64,000 nt of DNA, taken from the NCBI RefSeq assembly GCF_025148125.1, contig NZ_CP102267.1, positions 447,001-511,000 of the forward strand, in the 5' to 3' direction. This document shows positions 40,042 through 47,769 of this stretch, piece by piece. The notes under the pieces were generated by a model. It was not told the origin of the DNA, searched no databases, and was given only the letters and a program-made list of their open reading frames with translations. Within the stretch, counting starts at the first letter, position 1; each line of letters opens with the position of its first letter. The translations under genes and the position numbers were made by a program. Source of the stretch: Blautia wexlerae DSM 19850. GTDB lineage: Bacteria > Bacillota > Clostridia > Lachnospirales > Lachnospiraceae.

Positions 40042-40206
40042 ATACAGGCAGATATACAGCGGACTACCTGTAATGTGGGAACCAGCCATATCTGGCATGG
40101 GAAATGCGCATAACTGCGCACCTAAGTTACAGGTGTATCTGCCGATATTCAGTCTGACGCCTAAAGCGTCTGGAAGCACGCGACTTCAGTCATGTGAGGT
40201 TCACTG
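40042..40206 (+). ncRNA. Probable TnpB guide-RNA (omega RNA) scaffold and right end
   Basis: Directly after the tnpB stop the sequence can fold strongly. GGCAGATATAC and ACCTGTAA pair with TTACAGGT and GTATCTGCC around 80 bases of internal hairpins (TGCGCATAACTGCGCA, CCAGCCATATCTGG). GACGCCTAAAGCGTC follows, and a final imperfect hairpin CACGCGACTTCAGTCATGTG resembles IS200/IS605 right ends. In this family the RNA overlapping the gene's 3' end guides TnpB, with the guide read from the flanking DNA (about 40207 onward). Inferred from position and fold. Confidence 0.65.
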
Positions 40207-40231
40207 GGAAAAGAAGAATATAAAAATGGAG

Positions 40232-40276
40232 CAGCATCGCATATCATGAGATTGGCGATGCTGTTTTTTGTATTTT
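40232..40276 (+). terminator. Rho-independent terminator
   Basis: AGCATCGC pairs with GCGATGCT, followed by GTTTTTTGTATTTTTT. Confidence 0.75.
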
Positions 40277-40285
40277 TTCTGAGAT

Positions 40286-40445
40286 TATAGCAATTCTATA
40301 AAATAATGCAATCAAGACAGTTCAGCAAAGTGCGAAGGACAAGGAAGATATCTGCAGGCGTGCTGACGCACGGCAAAGATATCTGACGCAGGACTTCACG
40401 CTATGATGGACTGGATTGTTTGCAGTAATTTATGGAATTGGTATA
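40286..40445. mobile_element. 160-bp MITE, copy A
   Basis: Starts TATAGCAATTCTATAAAATA and ends with its imperfect complement. The inner part (AAGGAAGATATCTGCAGGCG..., GCACGGCAAAGATATCT) matches the elements at 57768-57928 and 60057-60217. It is the most diverged of the three. No coding capacity. Confidence 0.8.
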
Positions 40446-40480
40446 GTATGAGGTGATCCGTGTATGGATAAATACAAAGA

Positions 40481-40514
40481 GAAAGCCCCGGCAGGGGAGC
40501 TGCCGGGACTTTCA
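40481..40514. terminator. G/C-rich hairpin
   Basis: AAAGCCCCGGCAG pairs with CTGCCGGGACTTT around GGGAG. Termination is possible on either strand, but no gene clearly ends here. Apart from this hairpin I see nothing in 40446-40763 beyond A/T-rich sequence. Confidence 0.5.
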
Positions 40515-40763
40515 AGGGGAGTATAAATAATTAAATAAGGGGTTTATGTAAAAAAAATTTTTGAAGGGTAAATTCTTTTTACAGCTATGATTATAATATA
40601 GCTTGGTGAAAAAAGCAACATATTTTGATGAATATTCCCCCCGGTTTTTGGGATAATAGTCAATGTGAAGCACTTTCAGCGATGAAGTGTGGAAGAAAAA
40701 AACCGGATTTTGCAGAGTATCAGGAGATCCGGGCAGATAAATCTCATCAGGAGGAAAATAATA

Positions 40764-40961
40764 ATGGCAAAAAACTATGAATCTGAGAGTAAAAACAGCA
40801 GAAATTACACAGGAACTTCAGATAAGAACAGCTATGGTAATGAAATGAACCATGCTGGTAATGCAAAAAACAGTGTGAAAAGCAAAAACGAGACAGATTG
40901 TAGAAGTAAAGCAAAAAATAAAACTTCCCAGTCTTACAGCTCAGAAGAAGACAGATATTGA
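40764..40961 (+). CDS. Small hydrophilic Asn/Ser/Lys-rich protein
   Basis: 65 residues (MAKNYESESKNSRNYTG...), no membrane segment, low complexity, rich in Asn, Ser and Lys with one Cys. A strong ribosome site CAGGAGGAAA lies eight bases before the ATG. A palindrome (ATCAGGAGGGG...CCCCTCCTGAT) follows the stop. I do not recognise a family; composition recalls small spore or stress proteins, but nothing proves it. Confidence 0.6.
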   Translation: MAKNYESESKNSRNYTGTSDKNSYGNEMNHAGNAKNSVKSKNETDCRSKAKNKTSQSYSSEEDRY

Positions 40962-40965
40962 TTGG

Positions 40966-40994
40966 ATCAGGAGGGGGAAATGCCCCTCCTGATC
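40966..40994 (+). terminator. Hairpin after small protein gene
   Basis: ATCAGGAGGGG pairs with CCCCTCCTGAT around a 6-base loop. No T-run follows. Confidence 0.5.
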
Positions 40995-41086
40995 TGCTGT
41001 GAGCCAATTTATGTGTCGGCTGTTTTTTGTCAGGCAGTGGCATATCTGTCCCTGATATCATATGATATAACAAAAAGGAGTCTGCC

Positions 41087-41398
41087 ATGTTTCCGGTGGA
41101 AACGATTTCTGCAAAAATGCTGGATTATTATGTGGGCCGAAGGGACACGTTGATCATAGATCTGAGAGAAAAAGAGTCCTATATGCACAGTCATGTAAAA
41201 GGAGCCGTAAACATGCCATATGGAGAAATAGACGGATATACAGCCTTTCCAAAAGGGAAAATACTGGTTCTGTACTGCGACAGGGGCGGGGCAAGCCTTC
41301 TGCTTGCAAGGCAGCTTGCAAAGCTTGGGTACTGTACCAGGTCTGTTATAGGCGGTTTTGGAGCATATCGGGGAAGAAATCTTGTAATTTCGCCATAA
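41087..41398 (+). CDS. Rhodanese-like domain protein
   Basis: 103 residues, a single rhodanese domain: IIDLREKESYMHSHVKGAVNMPY and the active-site loop LYCDRGGAS with its cysteine, then LAKLGYCTRSVIGGFGAYRG. Such stand-alone domains carry persulfide sulfur or act in sulfur and redox chemistry. The start is about 90 bases after the preceding hairpin; the nearby AAAAGGAG is its ribosome site. No partner gene is adjacent. Confidence 0.88.
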   Translation: MFPVETISAKMLDYYVGRRDTLIIDLREKESYMHSHVKGAVNMPYGEIDGYTAFPKGKILVLYCDRGGASLLLARQLAKLGYCTRSVIGGFGAYRGRNLVISP

Positions 41399-41479
41399 GC
41401 ATGATAAGGTGTAAGAGAAAAAATACGAACCGGTATATCTTCAGGTTATTTCAGAAATCAATCTGTCGGCATACCTATT

Positions 41480-41635
41480 GTGCCAACAAGTTGATTTCTC
41501 GAACAATCTTGCGTCTAAATTTCTTATTTCCGCGTTGTCGTCGGTCGCCGTAGCCACCGCTACGCCTCCTTCCTCCGCCTTGAAATAAAAAAATTTATCC
41601 TGCAAGATTGTTTCAAGAATCAACTTGTCGGCACA
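41480..41635. repeat. Palindromic MITE-like element
   Basis: Arms of about 50 bases: GTGCCAACAAGTTGATTTCT at the left and the complement of GTGCCGACAAGTTGATTCTT at the right, continuing ACAATCTTGC and ...TTATTTC. The centre includes CCGTAGCCACCGCTACG. A further hairpin (41453-41499) overlaps its left arm. No gene is present between the rhodanese and phosphoesterase genes. Confidence 0.7.
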
Positions 41636-41659
41636 CTATAAAAGAGGAGACACAAAACT

Positions 41660-42202
41660 ATGAAATATATGTTTGCATCAGATGTCCATGGTTCTGCATA
41701 CTACTGCAGAAAAATGCTGGATGTCTATAAAGAAGAAAAGGCAGAACGCCTGGTACTGCTGGGCGATCTGCTCTATCATGGCCCGAGAAATGATCTTCCC
41801 AGAGAATATGCTCCCAAACAGGTCATTTCCATGCTTAATGACATGAAGAAAGAAATTTATGCTGTACGTGGGAATTGTGAAGCTGAGGTCGATCAGATGG
41901 TCCTGCAGTTTCCGGTTATGGCAGACTACTGTATTCTGAACCTGGATGGAAGAACCTTTTATGCCACACATGGGCATATTTACAATGAAAATAATCTGCC
42001 TCCGATCCAGGAAGGAGATATTCTGATCCATGGACATACCCATGTACTGAAAGCAGAGCAGAAAGAAGGCTATGTACTTCTCAACCCGGGTTCTGTTTCC
42101 ATTCCAAAAGAAGGAAACCCGCCTACATATGCGATCTTTGAGGACGGTGTGTTTACAATTAAGGATTTTGAGGGAAATATTGTTAAGAGCATAGAATTAT
42201 AG
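41660..42202 (+). CDS. yfcE: YfcE-type metallophosphoesterase
   Basis: 180 residues, calcineurin-like phosphoesterase with metal motifs DVHGS, GDLLYHG, GNCE, THGH and GHTH in order. YfcE enzymes hydrolyse phosphodiesters with Mn; the physiological substrate is not known. AAAGAGGAGACAC precedes the ATG. It starts a run of closely spaced housekeeping genes. Confidence 0.9.
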   Translation: MKYMFASDVHGSAYYCRKMLDVYKEEKAERLVLLGDLLYHGPRNDLPREYAPKQVISMLNDMKKEIYAVRGNCEAEVDQMVLQFPVMADYCILNLDGRTFYATHGHIYNENNLPPIQEGDILIHGHTHVLKAEQKEGYVLLNPGSVSIPKEGNPPTYAIFEDGVFTIKDFEGNIVKSIEL

Positions 42203-42235
42203 GGAAGTCCCATCTACATATAGAAAGGATAAAGA

Positions 42236-43387
42236 ATGGAAAAATTTGAACTGATCGCTCCATGTCATTTCGGTATGGAAGCTGTGCTGAAACGTGAGAT
42301 CCTTGATCTGGGCTATGAGATTACCAAAGTAGAGGATGGAAAAGTAACATTCGAGGCAGATGCACAGGGAATCGCAGATGCCAATATCTTTCTGCGTTCC
42401 ACAGAAAGAATCCTGCTGAAAGTAGCAGAAGTAAAGGCAGAAACCTTTGACGAGCTTTTTGAAAAGACAAAAGCCCTGCCATGGGAAAATTATATTCCCA
42501 AGGATGGGAAATTCTGGGTTGCCAAGGCCAATTCTGTGAAGAGTAAGCTCTTTAGCCCGTCTGATATCCAGTCCATTATGAAAAAAGCCATTGTAGAGCG
42601 TCTGAAGGGCGTATACGGGGTGTCCTGGTTTGAAGAGGATGGGGCAAGCTTTCCTATCCGCGTGGCATTTATGAAAGATGTGGCCACGATCGGTATTGAT
42701 ACCTCAGGGGTATCTCTGCATAAAAGAGGATATCGTAAAATGACAGTGAAAGCTCCGATCACAGAAACACTGGCATCTGCTCTGATCATGCTTACGCCAT
42801 GGAATAAAGACAGGATTCTGGTAGATCCTTTCTGCGGAAGCGGTACCTTTCCTATTGAAGCAGCAATGATGGCAGCAGATATTGCACCCGGCATGAACCG
42901 TTCCTTCCTTGCTGAGGAATGGAAGCATCTGGTTCCGAGAAAATGCTGGTATGATGCAAATGAAGAGGCACAGGACAGGATAAATCTTAATATTGAAACA
43001 GATATCCAGGGCTTTGACATTGATCCTGAGGCGTTGAAGGCTGCCAGAGCTAATGCAAAAATGGCAGGTGTGGACAAGCTGATCCATTTCCAGCAGAGAG
43101 CGGTAAAAGATCTCCGCCATCCCAAACCATATGGATTCATCATCACAAACCCTCCTTATGGGGAACGACTGGAAGAAAAAGAGAATTTAACTCAGCTTTA
43201 TCGTGAAATCGGGGAAAGCTATGAAAGGCTTGACAAGTGGTCCATGTATCTGATCACATCTTATGAGAAAGCGGAGAACGATATCGGGCGAAAAGCAGAT
43301 AAAAACCGTAAGATCTATAATGGTATGCTTAAGACCTATTACTATCAGTTCCTTGGGCCGCGCCCACCGAAGAAAAACCGTAGCTGA
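42236..43387 (+). CDS. THUMP-domain 23S rRNA (guanine-N2) methyltransferase, RlmL-like
   Basis: 383 residues. The N-terminal ferredoxin-like and THUMP domain (about 1-150) binds RNA; the SAM-dependent methyltransferase domain follows with LVDPFCGSGTFPIEAA, FDIDPEAL and the catalytic NPPYGERL. It resembles the N-terminal half of E. coli RlmL and Bacillus YpsC, which methylate guanine in 23S rRNA. AAAGGATAA precedes the ATG. Confidence 0.93.
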   Translation: MEKFELIAPCHFGMEAVLKREILDLGYEITKVEDGKVTFEADAQGIADANIFLRSTERILLKVAEVKAETFDELFEKTKALPWENYIPKDGKFWVAKANSVKSKLFSPSDIQSIMKKAIVERLKGVYGVSWFEEDGASFPIRVAFMKDVATIGIDTSGVSLHKRGYRKMTVKAPITETLASALIMLTPWNKDRILVDPFCGSGTFPIEAAMMAADIAPGMNRSFLAEEWKHLVPRKCWYDANEEAQDRINLNIETDIQGFDIDPEALKAARANAKMAGVDKLIHFQQRAVKDLRHPKPYGFIITNPPYGERLEEKENLTQLYREIGESYERLDKWSMYLITSYEKAENDIGRKADKNRKIYNGMLKTYYYQFLGPRPPKKNRS

Positions 43388-43437
43388 GTGCTTCTGTAAT
43401 TGCGAAAAATCAAAATAAAAAGAGGATACAAAGGATT

Positions 43438-44022
43438 ATGAAAAAAATAATTTTTGCTACCGGAAATCAGGATAAAATGAGAGAAATCCGCGAGATCCTT
43501 GCAGATATGGATGTAGAGGTTGTTTCTATGAAAGAAGCGGGAATCCATGCAGATATTGTAGAAAATGGTTCTACTTTTGAGGAAAATGCTGTGATCAAGG
43601 CGAAGACAATCTGTGAACTGACAGGGGAGATCACTCTGGCAGATGATTCCGGTCTGGAGATTGACTATCTGAATAAAGAGCCGGGCATTTATTCTGCCCG
43701 TTATATGGGAGAAGATACCTCATATCATATCAAAAATGCAAGTCTGATAGAGAGACTGAACGGAGTTCCGGACGAGAAGCGTACTGCAAGGTTCGTATGC
43801 GCCGTTGCAGCGGCTTTTCCGGATGGAAGTGTAAAAACAGTGCGTGGAACAATGGAAGGCCGTATAGGCTATGAGGAGAAGGGAGAGAACGGCTTCGGCT
43901 ATGATCCGATCTTCTACCTGCCGGAATATGGATGTACTTCTGCAGAGCTTTCCGGCGAAGAGAAAAATAAGATCAGCCACAGAGGAAAAGCATTACGTGC
44001 CATAAAGGATGAACTGAAATGA
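43438..44022 (+). CDS. rdgB: XTP/dITP diphosphatase (HAM1/RdgB family)
   Basis: 194 residues, full length. Family signatures are IFATGNQDKMREI, DIVENGSTFEENAVIKA, LADDSGLEIDYL, GIYSARYMG, GENGFGYDPIFYLPEYG and the C-terminal ISHRGKALRAI. It removes non-canonical purine triphosphates from the nucleotide pool. The stop overlaps the start of the next gene (ATGA), so the two are translationally coupled. Confidence 0.96.
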   Translation: MKKIIFATGNQDKMREIREILADMDVEVVSMKEAGIHADIVENGSTFEENAVIKAKTICELTGEITLADDSGLEIDYLNKEPGIYSARYMGEDTSYHIKNASLIERLNGVPDEKRTARFVCAVAAAFPDGSVKTVRGTMEGRIGYEEKGENGFGYDPIFYLPEYGCTSAELSGEEKNKISHRGKALRAIKDELK

Positions 44023-44498
44023 AGGTACTGATCGTCAGCGATACTCATGGACAGGATGAGAATCTGGAAGAGACAGTGCTCAGAGAAGCTCCCTTTGATT
44101 ATCTGATCCACTGCGGGGATGTGGAAGGCAGAGAGATTTTCATTGAGGCACTGGCAGAGTGCCCATGTACGATTGTCGCAGGAAATAATGACTTTTTTAC
44201 AGACCTTCCCTATGAGGAAGAGGTTACTCTGGAGGGACATAAGATACTGGTTACACATGGACATCATTATTTTGTGTCCCGGGATTATGATAAACTTGTT
44301 GAGAATGCGCAGGCTAAGGGATGTAAGATTGCAATGTATGGTCATACTCACATGCCTGTGATCGAGAATGAGGATGGGATTCTGATAATTAATCCCGGCA
44401 GTCTTACCTACCCGCGTCAGAGAGGCCGCAGACCAAGCTATGCAGTTATGCAGATAGAAGAGGGAAAAGATCCTCAGGTCGAGATCAGATACCTCTGA
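44019..44498 (+). CDS. Metallophosphoesterase, MJ0936/YfcE-like
   Basis: 159 residues with the calcineurin-like motif series SDTHGQ, HCGDVEG, GNNDFF, THGHHY and GHTH. This partner is commonly coupled to rdgB in Firmicutes. Substrate unknown. A 4-base overlap joins it to rdgB. Confidence 0.93.
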   Translation: MKVLIVSDTHGQDENLEETVLREAPFDYLIHCGDVEGREIFIEALAECPCTIVAGNNDFFTDLPYEEEVTLEGHKILVTHGHHYFVSRDYDKLVENAQAKGCKIAMYGHTHMPVIENEDGILIINPGSLTYPRQRGRRPSYAVMQIEEGKDPQVEIRYL

Positions 44499-44576
44499 AA
44501 AATTATTTAACTGAATCAGGTAAGTTACTTGCGGAGGTTGCGAATATCCGCCTGACTCATCTGACTGTATATTTTT

Positions 44577-44614
44577 GAGGTATTGTTGATCGGATAACGG
44601 CAATACCTCTTTTT
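44577..44614 (+). terminator. Rho-independent terminator of the rdgB transcript
   Basis: GAGGTATTG pairs with CAATACCTC, followed by TTTTT. Confidence 0.85.
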
Positions 44615-44767
44615 ACAGATACGTGACAGTAAAAGAATAGAAGAAAAATTAAAAAAGTTAAGATTTTTTTATTGTGCAAAAAAAATATTTTTTTACAAAA
44701 AATCTCAAAAACCAGTAAAAAATCCCTTTTTGCGAACAAAAAAAACAATTTTTTCGAAAAAAGTGAA

Positions 44768-44798
44768 AAGCCCGCAAAGCCTTGTGTTTAGCGGGCTT
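44768..44798 (+). terminator. Hairpin upstream of the tRNA cluster
   Basis: AAGCCCGC pairs with GCGGGCTT in an extremely A-rich stretch (44640-44865) that otherwise shows no gene. It may shield the tRNA promoter from read-through. Confidence 0.6.
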
Positions 44799-44864
44799 CA
44801 GGGACTTTTTGAGGGATAAAAAATCGCTTTTTCAAAAAAAATCAAAAAAAATTGAAAAAAGGTG

Positions 44865-44893
44865 TTGACATTTGGGGTTGCTTAACATATAAT
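44865..44893 (+). promoter_or_regulatory. Strong sigma-A-type promoter of the tRNA cluster
   Basis: Consensus -35 TTGACA (44865-44870) and -10 TATAAT (44888-44893) with a 17-base spacer, about 47 bases before the first tRNA. Confidence 0.93.
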
Positions 44894-44939
44894 ATGTCTT
44901 GCGTCGGACAACGAAGCACAAATAAATAAAGAAAAACAG

Positions 44940-45014
44940 CGGGGTGTGGCTCAGCTTGGCTAGAGCGCCTGGTTTGGGACCAGGAGGCCGCAGGTTCGAA
45001 TCCTGTCACCCCGA
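44940..45014 (+). tRNA. tRNA-Pro (anticodon TGG)
   Basis: Acceptor CGGGGTG/CACCCCG, anticodon stem CCTGG/CCAGG with loop TTTGGGA, T loop GGTTCGAATCC. First gene of the cluster. CCA is not encoded. Confidence 0.95.
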
Positions 45015-45049
45015 CTGCTGTAACAACAACATTACCGTTTCAGCGAAAT

Positions 45050-45120
45050 GCGGGTGTAGTTCAATGGTAGAACACTAGCCTTCCAAGCTAGATACGTGGG
45101 TTCGATTCCCATCACCCGCT
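45050..45120 (+). tRNA. tRNA-Gly (anticodon TCC)
   Basis: Acceptor GCGGGTG/CACCCGC, anticodon stem CTAGC/GCTAG with loop CTTCCAA, T loop GTTCGATTCC. Confidence 0.95.
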
Positions 45121-45141
45121 TCTCTGTATGTACAGAGAGAT

Positions 45142-45215
<74 letters not shown>

Positions 45216-45220
45216 CTGTG

Positions 45221-45294
45221 GTGGGTATAGCGCAGTTGGTTAGCGCGCCAGATTGTGGCTCTGGAGGCCCAGGGTTCGAATCCCTGTATCCACC
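45221..45294 (+). tRNA. tRNA-His (anticodon GTG)
   Basis: Acceptor GTGGGTA/TATCCAC, with the extra G of histidine tRNAs available at 45220; anticodon stem CCAGA/TCTGG with loop TTGTGGC. Confidence 0.95.
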
Positions 45295-45303
45295 CTTCGC
45301 CTT

Positions 45304-45375
45304 TGGGCTATCGCCAAGCGGTAAGGCACAGCACTTTGACTGCTGCATTCGCTGGTTCGAATCCAGCTAGCCCAG
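45304..45375 (+). tRNA. tRNA-Gln (anticodon TTG)
   Basis: Acceptor TGGGCTA/TAGCCCA, anticodon stem CAGCA/TGCTG with loop CTTTGAC, T loop GGTTCGAATCC. Confidence 0.95.
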
Positions 45376-45385
45376 TCTTTTATAT

Positions 45386-45458
45386 GGAGCATTAGCTCAG
45401 TCGGTAGAGCACTTGACTTTTAATCAAGTTGTCCGGGGTTCGAATCCCCGATGCTTCA
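45386..45458 (+). tRNA. tRNA-Lys (anticodon TTT)
   Basis: Acceptor GGAGCAT/ATGCTTC with one G-T pair, anticodon stem CTTGA/TCAAG with loop CTTTTAA. A terminator follows at once. Confidence 0.95.
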
Positions 45459-45463
45459 TTAAT

Positions 45464-45497
45464 AGCGGAAATCTTTTGTGAGGTTTCCGCTATTTTA
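45464..45497 (+). terminator. Terminator of the six-tRNA transcript
   Basis: AGCGGAAATC pairs with GGTTTCCGCT (one G-T pair), followed by ATTTTATT. Confidence 0.8.
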
Positions 45498-45554
45498 TTG
45501 CTTTTGCAGAGTGCGAGAATGATTTTTCAGGTACACTCTGAGAATATGAGAAAA

Positions 45555-45636
45555 TGCGGATATGGCGGAATTGGCAGACGCGCTGGTTTTAGGTACCAGT
45601 GGGCTTCCCGTGCAGGTTCAAGTCCTGTTATCCGCA
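45555..45636 (+). tRNA. tRNA-Leu (anticodon TAG)
   Basis: Class II tRNA with acceptor GCGGATA/TATCCGC, anticodon stem CTGGT/ACCAG with loop TTTAGGT and an extended variable arm (TGGGCTTCCCGT). It lies after a terminator, so it probably has its own promoter. Confidence 0.95.
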
Positions 45637-45640
45637 TCCA

Positions 45641-45675
45641 AAAAAAAGCACCGGTTAAAACGGTGCTTTTTTTGT
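45641..45675 (+). terminator. Terminator after tRNA-Leu
   Basis: AAAAAGCACCG pairs with CGGTGCTTTTT around GTTAAAA, with T-run. Confidence 0.9.
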
Positions 45676-45736
45676 TTTACAGACATGGTTTTTTGTTGTA
45701 TAGTTAAGTTATAAACAGGACAGGGAGATTTTGACT

Positions 45737-46501
45737 ATGGATATACAGAAATTTCAGCAGAAACTTACAGAGGTGTGCGAACTTGGAGAGAAGAATGGCA
45801 AAGTGTTGAAACCGGAACAGATAAAGGAATGCTTTGGCGAACTTGATCTGGACAAGTCACAGCTGATCAAGATATTACAGTATTTAAAATTAAAAGGTAT
45901 TTCCATTGAAGGTGCGGAGGAGATTTCAGCAGCATCTCAGACCGGCCCGGAAGAAGTATCCGAAGAAAAAGAAGAAAAAGTTCCTCTGACAGCAGAGGAA
46001 GAGGCATATCTGAAAGAATATCTGGAAGGTCTTGAAGAACAGGAGCAGGGAGAGAGAAGTGCGGAAGAACTTTTTGAACTGATTTCAAAGGGAGATGCTC
46101 TGGCACAGGCAGAGCTGTCACAGAAGTATCTGCGTGCAGCAGCCGAAATGGCGGTTGAAATGAACTGTGAGGAGATTTTTATCGCTGATCTGATTCAGGA
46201 GGCAAATATAAGCCTTCTGATGGCTCTGGGAGAGGAAGAACCGGAAGAGAAAGATGAGAAATGGCTGCTTGGACGTATCCGGTGTGGGATCCGCCATGCT
46301 ATCGAGGAGCAGACACAGAGGAAATTTGAGGATGACTATCTGGTAGCAAAGGTGGAGAAGCTGGAAGCGGCAGTCCGGGAACTCACAGAGGATGAAGAGG
46401 ATGAAAGTTCAAAGTTCAGTGTAGAGGAGCTGGCAATCATTCTTGATATGGATGAAGAAGAGATCAGGGATGTGCTGCGGCTTACAGGTGATGATAAATA
46501 A
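45737..46501 (+). CDS. Degenerate sigma-70-like protein
   Basis: 254 residues. Residues 1-60 look like sigma region 1.1 (KFQQKLTEVCELGEKNGKVLKPEQIKECFGELDLDKSQLIKILQYLKLKGI). An acidic linker follows. Residues about 115-200 resemble regions 1.2/2.1-2.3 (LFELISKGDALAQAELSQKYLRAAAEMAV..., FIADLIQEANISLLMALGEEEPEEKDEKWLLGRIRCGIRHAIEEQ). The end (FSVEELAIILDMDEEEIRDVLRLTGDD) recalls a region 3/4 helix-turn-helix. The key -10-reading aromatic residues and a full region 4 are not apparent. It may bind core RNA polymerase without normal promoter recognition. Start ATG 45737 has AGGGAGA nine bases before it. Confidence 0.75.
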   Translation: MDIQKFQQKLTEVCELGEKNGKVLKPEQIKECFGELDLDKSQLIKILQYLKLKGISIEGAEEISAASQTGPEEVSEEKEEKVPLTAEEEAYLKEYLEGLEEQEQGERSAEELFELISKGDALAQAELSQKYLRAAAEMAVEMNCEEIFIADLIQEANISLLMALGEEEPEEKDEKWLLGRIRCGIRHAIEEQTQRKFEDDYLVAKVEKLEAAVRELTEDEEDESSKFSVEELAIILDMDEEEIRDVLRLTGDDK

Positions 46502-46541
46502 TGTGTAGTGATGTAGCATTACGGGAAAGGAGAAGGTGATT

Positions 46542-47246
46542 ATGAGTATTCCAACACCACACAACAGTGCAAAGAAAGGTGATATTGCAAAGAAGGTTCT
46601 GATGCCGGGGGATCCGTTGCGCGCGAAGTATATTGCGGAGACATATCTGGAGAATCCGGTATGTTTTAACACAGTGAGAAATATGTTTGGTTATACCGGA
46701 ACTTATAAGGGTGAGCAGATATCTGTCATGGGCAGCGGTATGGGGATGCCGTCTATGGGTATTTACAGTTATGAGCTTTATAATTTTTATGATGTAGAGA
46801 AGATTATTCGTATTGGTTCTGCAGGTGCGTTGCAGGATGATGTAAGTGTAATGGATGTTGTGATCGCCATGAGTGCATGTACGGATTCAAATTATGCAAG
46901 CCAGTATCAGCTGCCGGGGACTTTTGCTCCTACAGCAAGTTATGAACTGGTTGCAAGGGCAGTAGAGGTTGCGAAAGAGCAGGGTACACCGGTTCGTGTG
47001 GGTTCTGTTGTATCTTCAGATGTGTTCTATGGAGATAATCCGGAGAGTTCGAAGGCATGGAGAAAGATGGGGGTTCTCTGTGTGGAGATGGAGTGCGCGG
47101 CGCTGTTTATGAATGCTGCCAGAGCCGGTAAGGAGGCACTGGGGATTCTTACGATTTCTGATCATGTTTTCAGGGATGAGGCAATTTCTGCGGAGGCCAG
47201 ACAGACTTCGTTTAACAGGATGATGGAGATTGCTTTAGGAATTTAA
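46542..47246 (+). CDS. deoD: Purine-nucleoside phosphorylase, DeoD type
   Basis: 234 residues, full length for the hexameric bacterial enzyme. Motifs include MPGDPLRAKYIAE, GSGMGMPSMGIYSYEL, RIGSAGALQDDVSV, the nucleoside-site VEMECAALF and the catalytic SDH in TISDHVF. It cleaves purine (deoxy)ribonucleosides with phosphate. AAAGGAGAAGG precedes the ATG. Confidence 0.96.
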   Translation: MSIPTPHNSAKKGDIAKKVLMPGDPLRAKYIAETYLENPVCFNTVRNMFGYTGTYKGEQISVMGSGMGMPSMGIYSYELYNFYDVEKIIRIGSAGALQDDVSVMDVVIAMSACTDSNYASQYQLPGTFAPTASYELVARAVEVAKEQGTPVRVGSVVSSDVFYGDNPESSKAWRKMGVLCVEMECAALFMNAARAGKEALGILTISDHVFRDEAISAEARQTSFNRMMEIALGI

Positions 47247-47328
47247 AAGATAATCCTGGTATAAAAAGGTTCTTTGGCTGGTATGTGGGAATGCTGGTCA
47301 GAGGGCTTTTTTTTAATTCGGTAGGGAC

Positions 47329-47531
47329 GCGTCAAAAAATATTTCATTTCATGTGCGGTTTCGGACACTAAGATATTCTAAGCCGTCAAAAATCTGCTAA
47401 AAGCATGAGCCATCAAGGACAAACTCGCTTCGCTCAGACAGTGTCCTTGATGGCTCATAACGCAGATTTTTGACGGCTAAGAATATCTAAGTATCCTGCA
47501 AATGCACATGAAATGAAATATTTTTCGACGC
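47329..47531. repeat. 203-bp long imperfect palindrome
   Basis: The outer left arm GCGTCAAAAAATATTTCATT... is complemented by ...AATGAAATATTTTTCGACGC at the right. The arms continue through TAAGCCGTCAAAAATCTG and GAGCCATCAAGGACA to a small centre near ACTCGCTTCGCTC. Arms are about 90 bases each. Located between deoD and the IS607 element. No coding capacity. Confidence 0.8.
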
Positions 47532-47562
47532 TGTTTTTTCATATGGAATGAATTTTGACTAC

Positions 47563-47588
47563 GTTACTGAGAACGGAGCGAACAGTAA
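47563..47588. repeat. Copy of the 7.1-kb repeat right end
   Basis: GTTACTGAGAACGGAGCGAA followed by CAGTAA, preceded by TGGAATGAATTTTGACT, matches the right end of the element at 7101-7243. Confidence 0.5.
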
Positions 47589-47769
47589 CTCAGCAACAGT
47601 TAATGACGACTGTTCTCAAGAAGAGCGATTGAAAAATTTCCCATATTGTGTTAATATCAAAACAATATGGGAGGTTATTAACAGTTAAATATAAATTATA
47701 AAATCATATAAGCACATGTTGAGTTTTATAAGGTATTAGAGTAGAATATTATTGAAAGGAGTTGATACT

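Noticed and set aside
44640..44860. A-rich stretch considered as a possible CRISPR leader or origin
   Set aside because: No repeat-spacer pattern and no DnaA-box cluster; it is simply upstream of the tRNA promoter.
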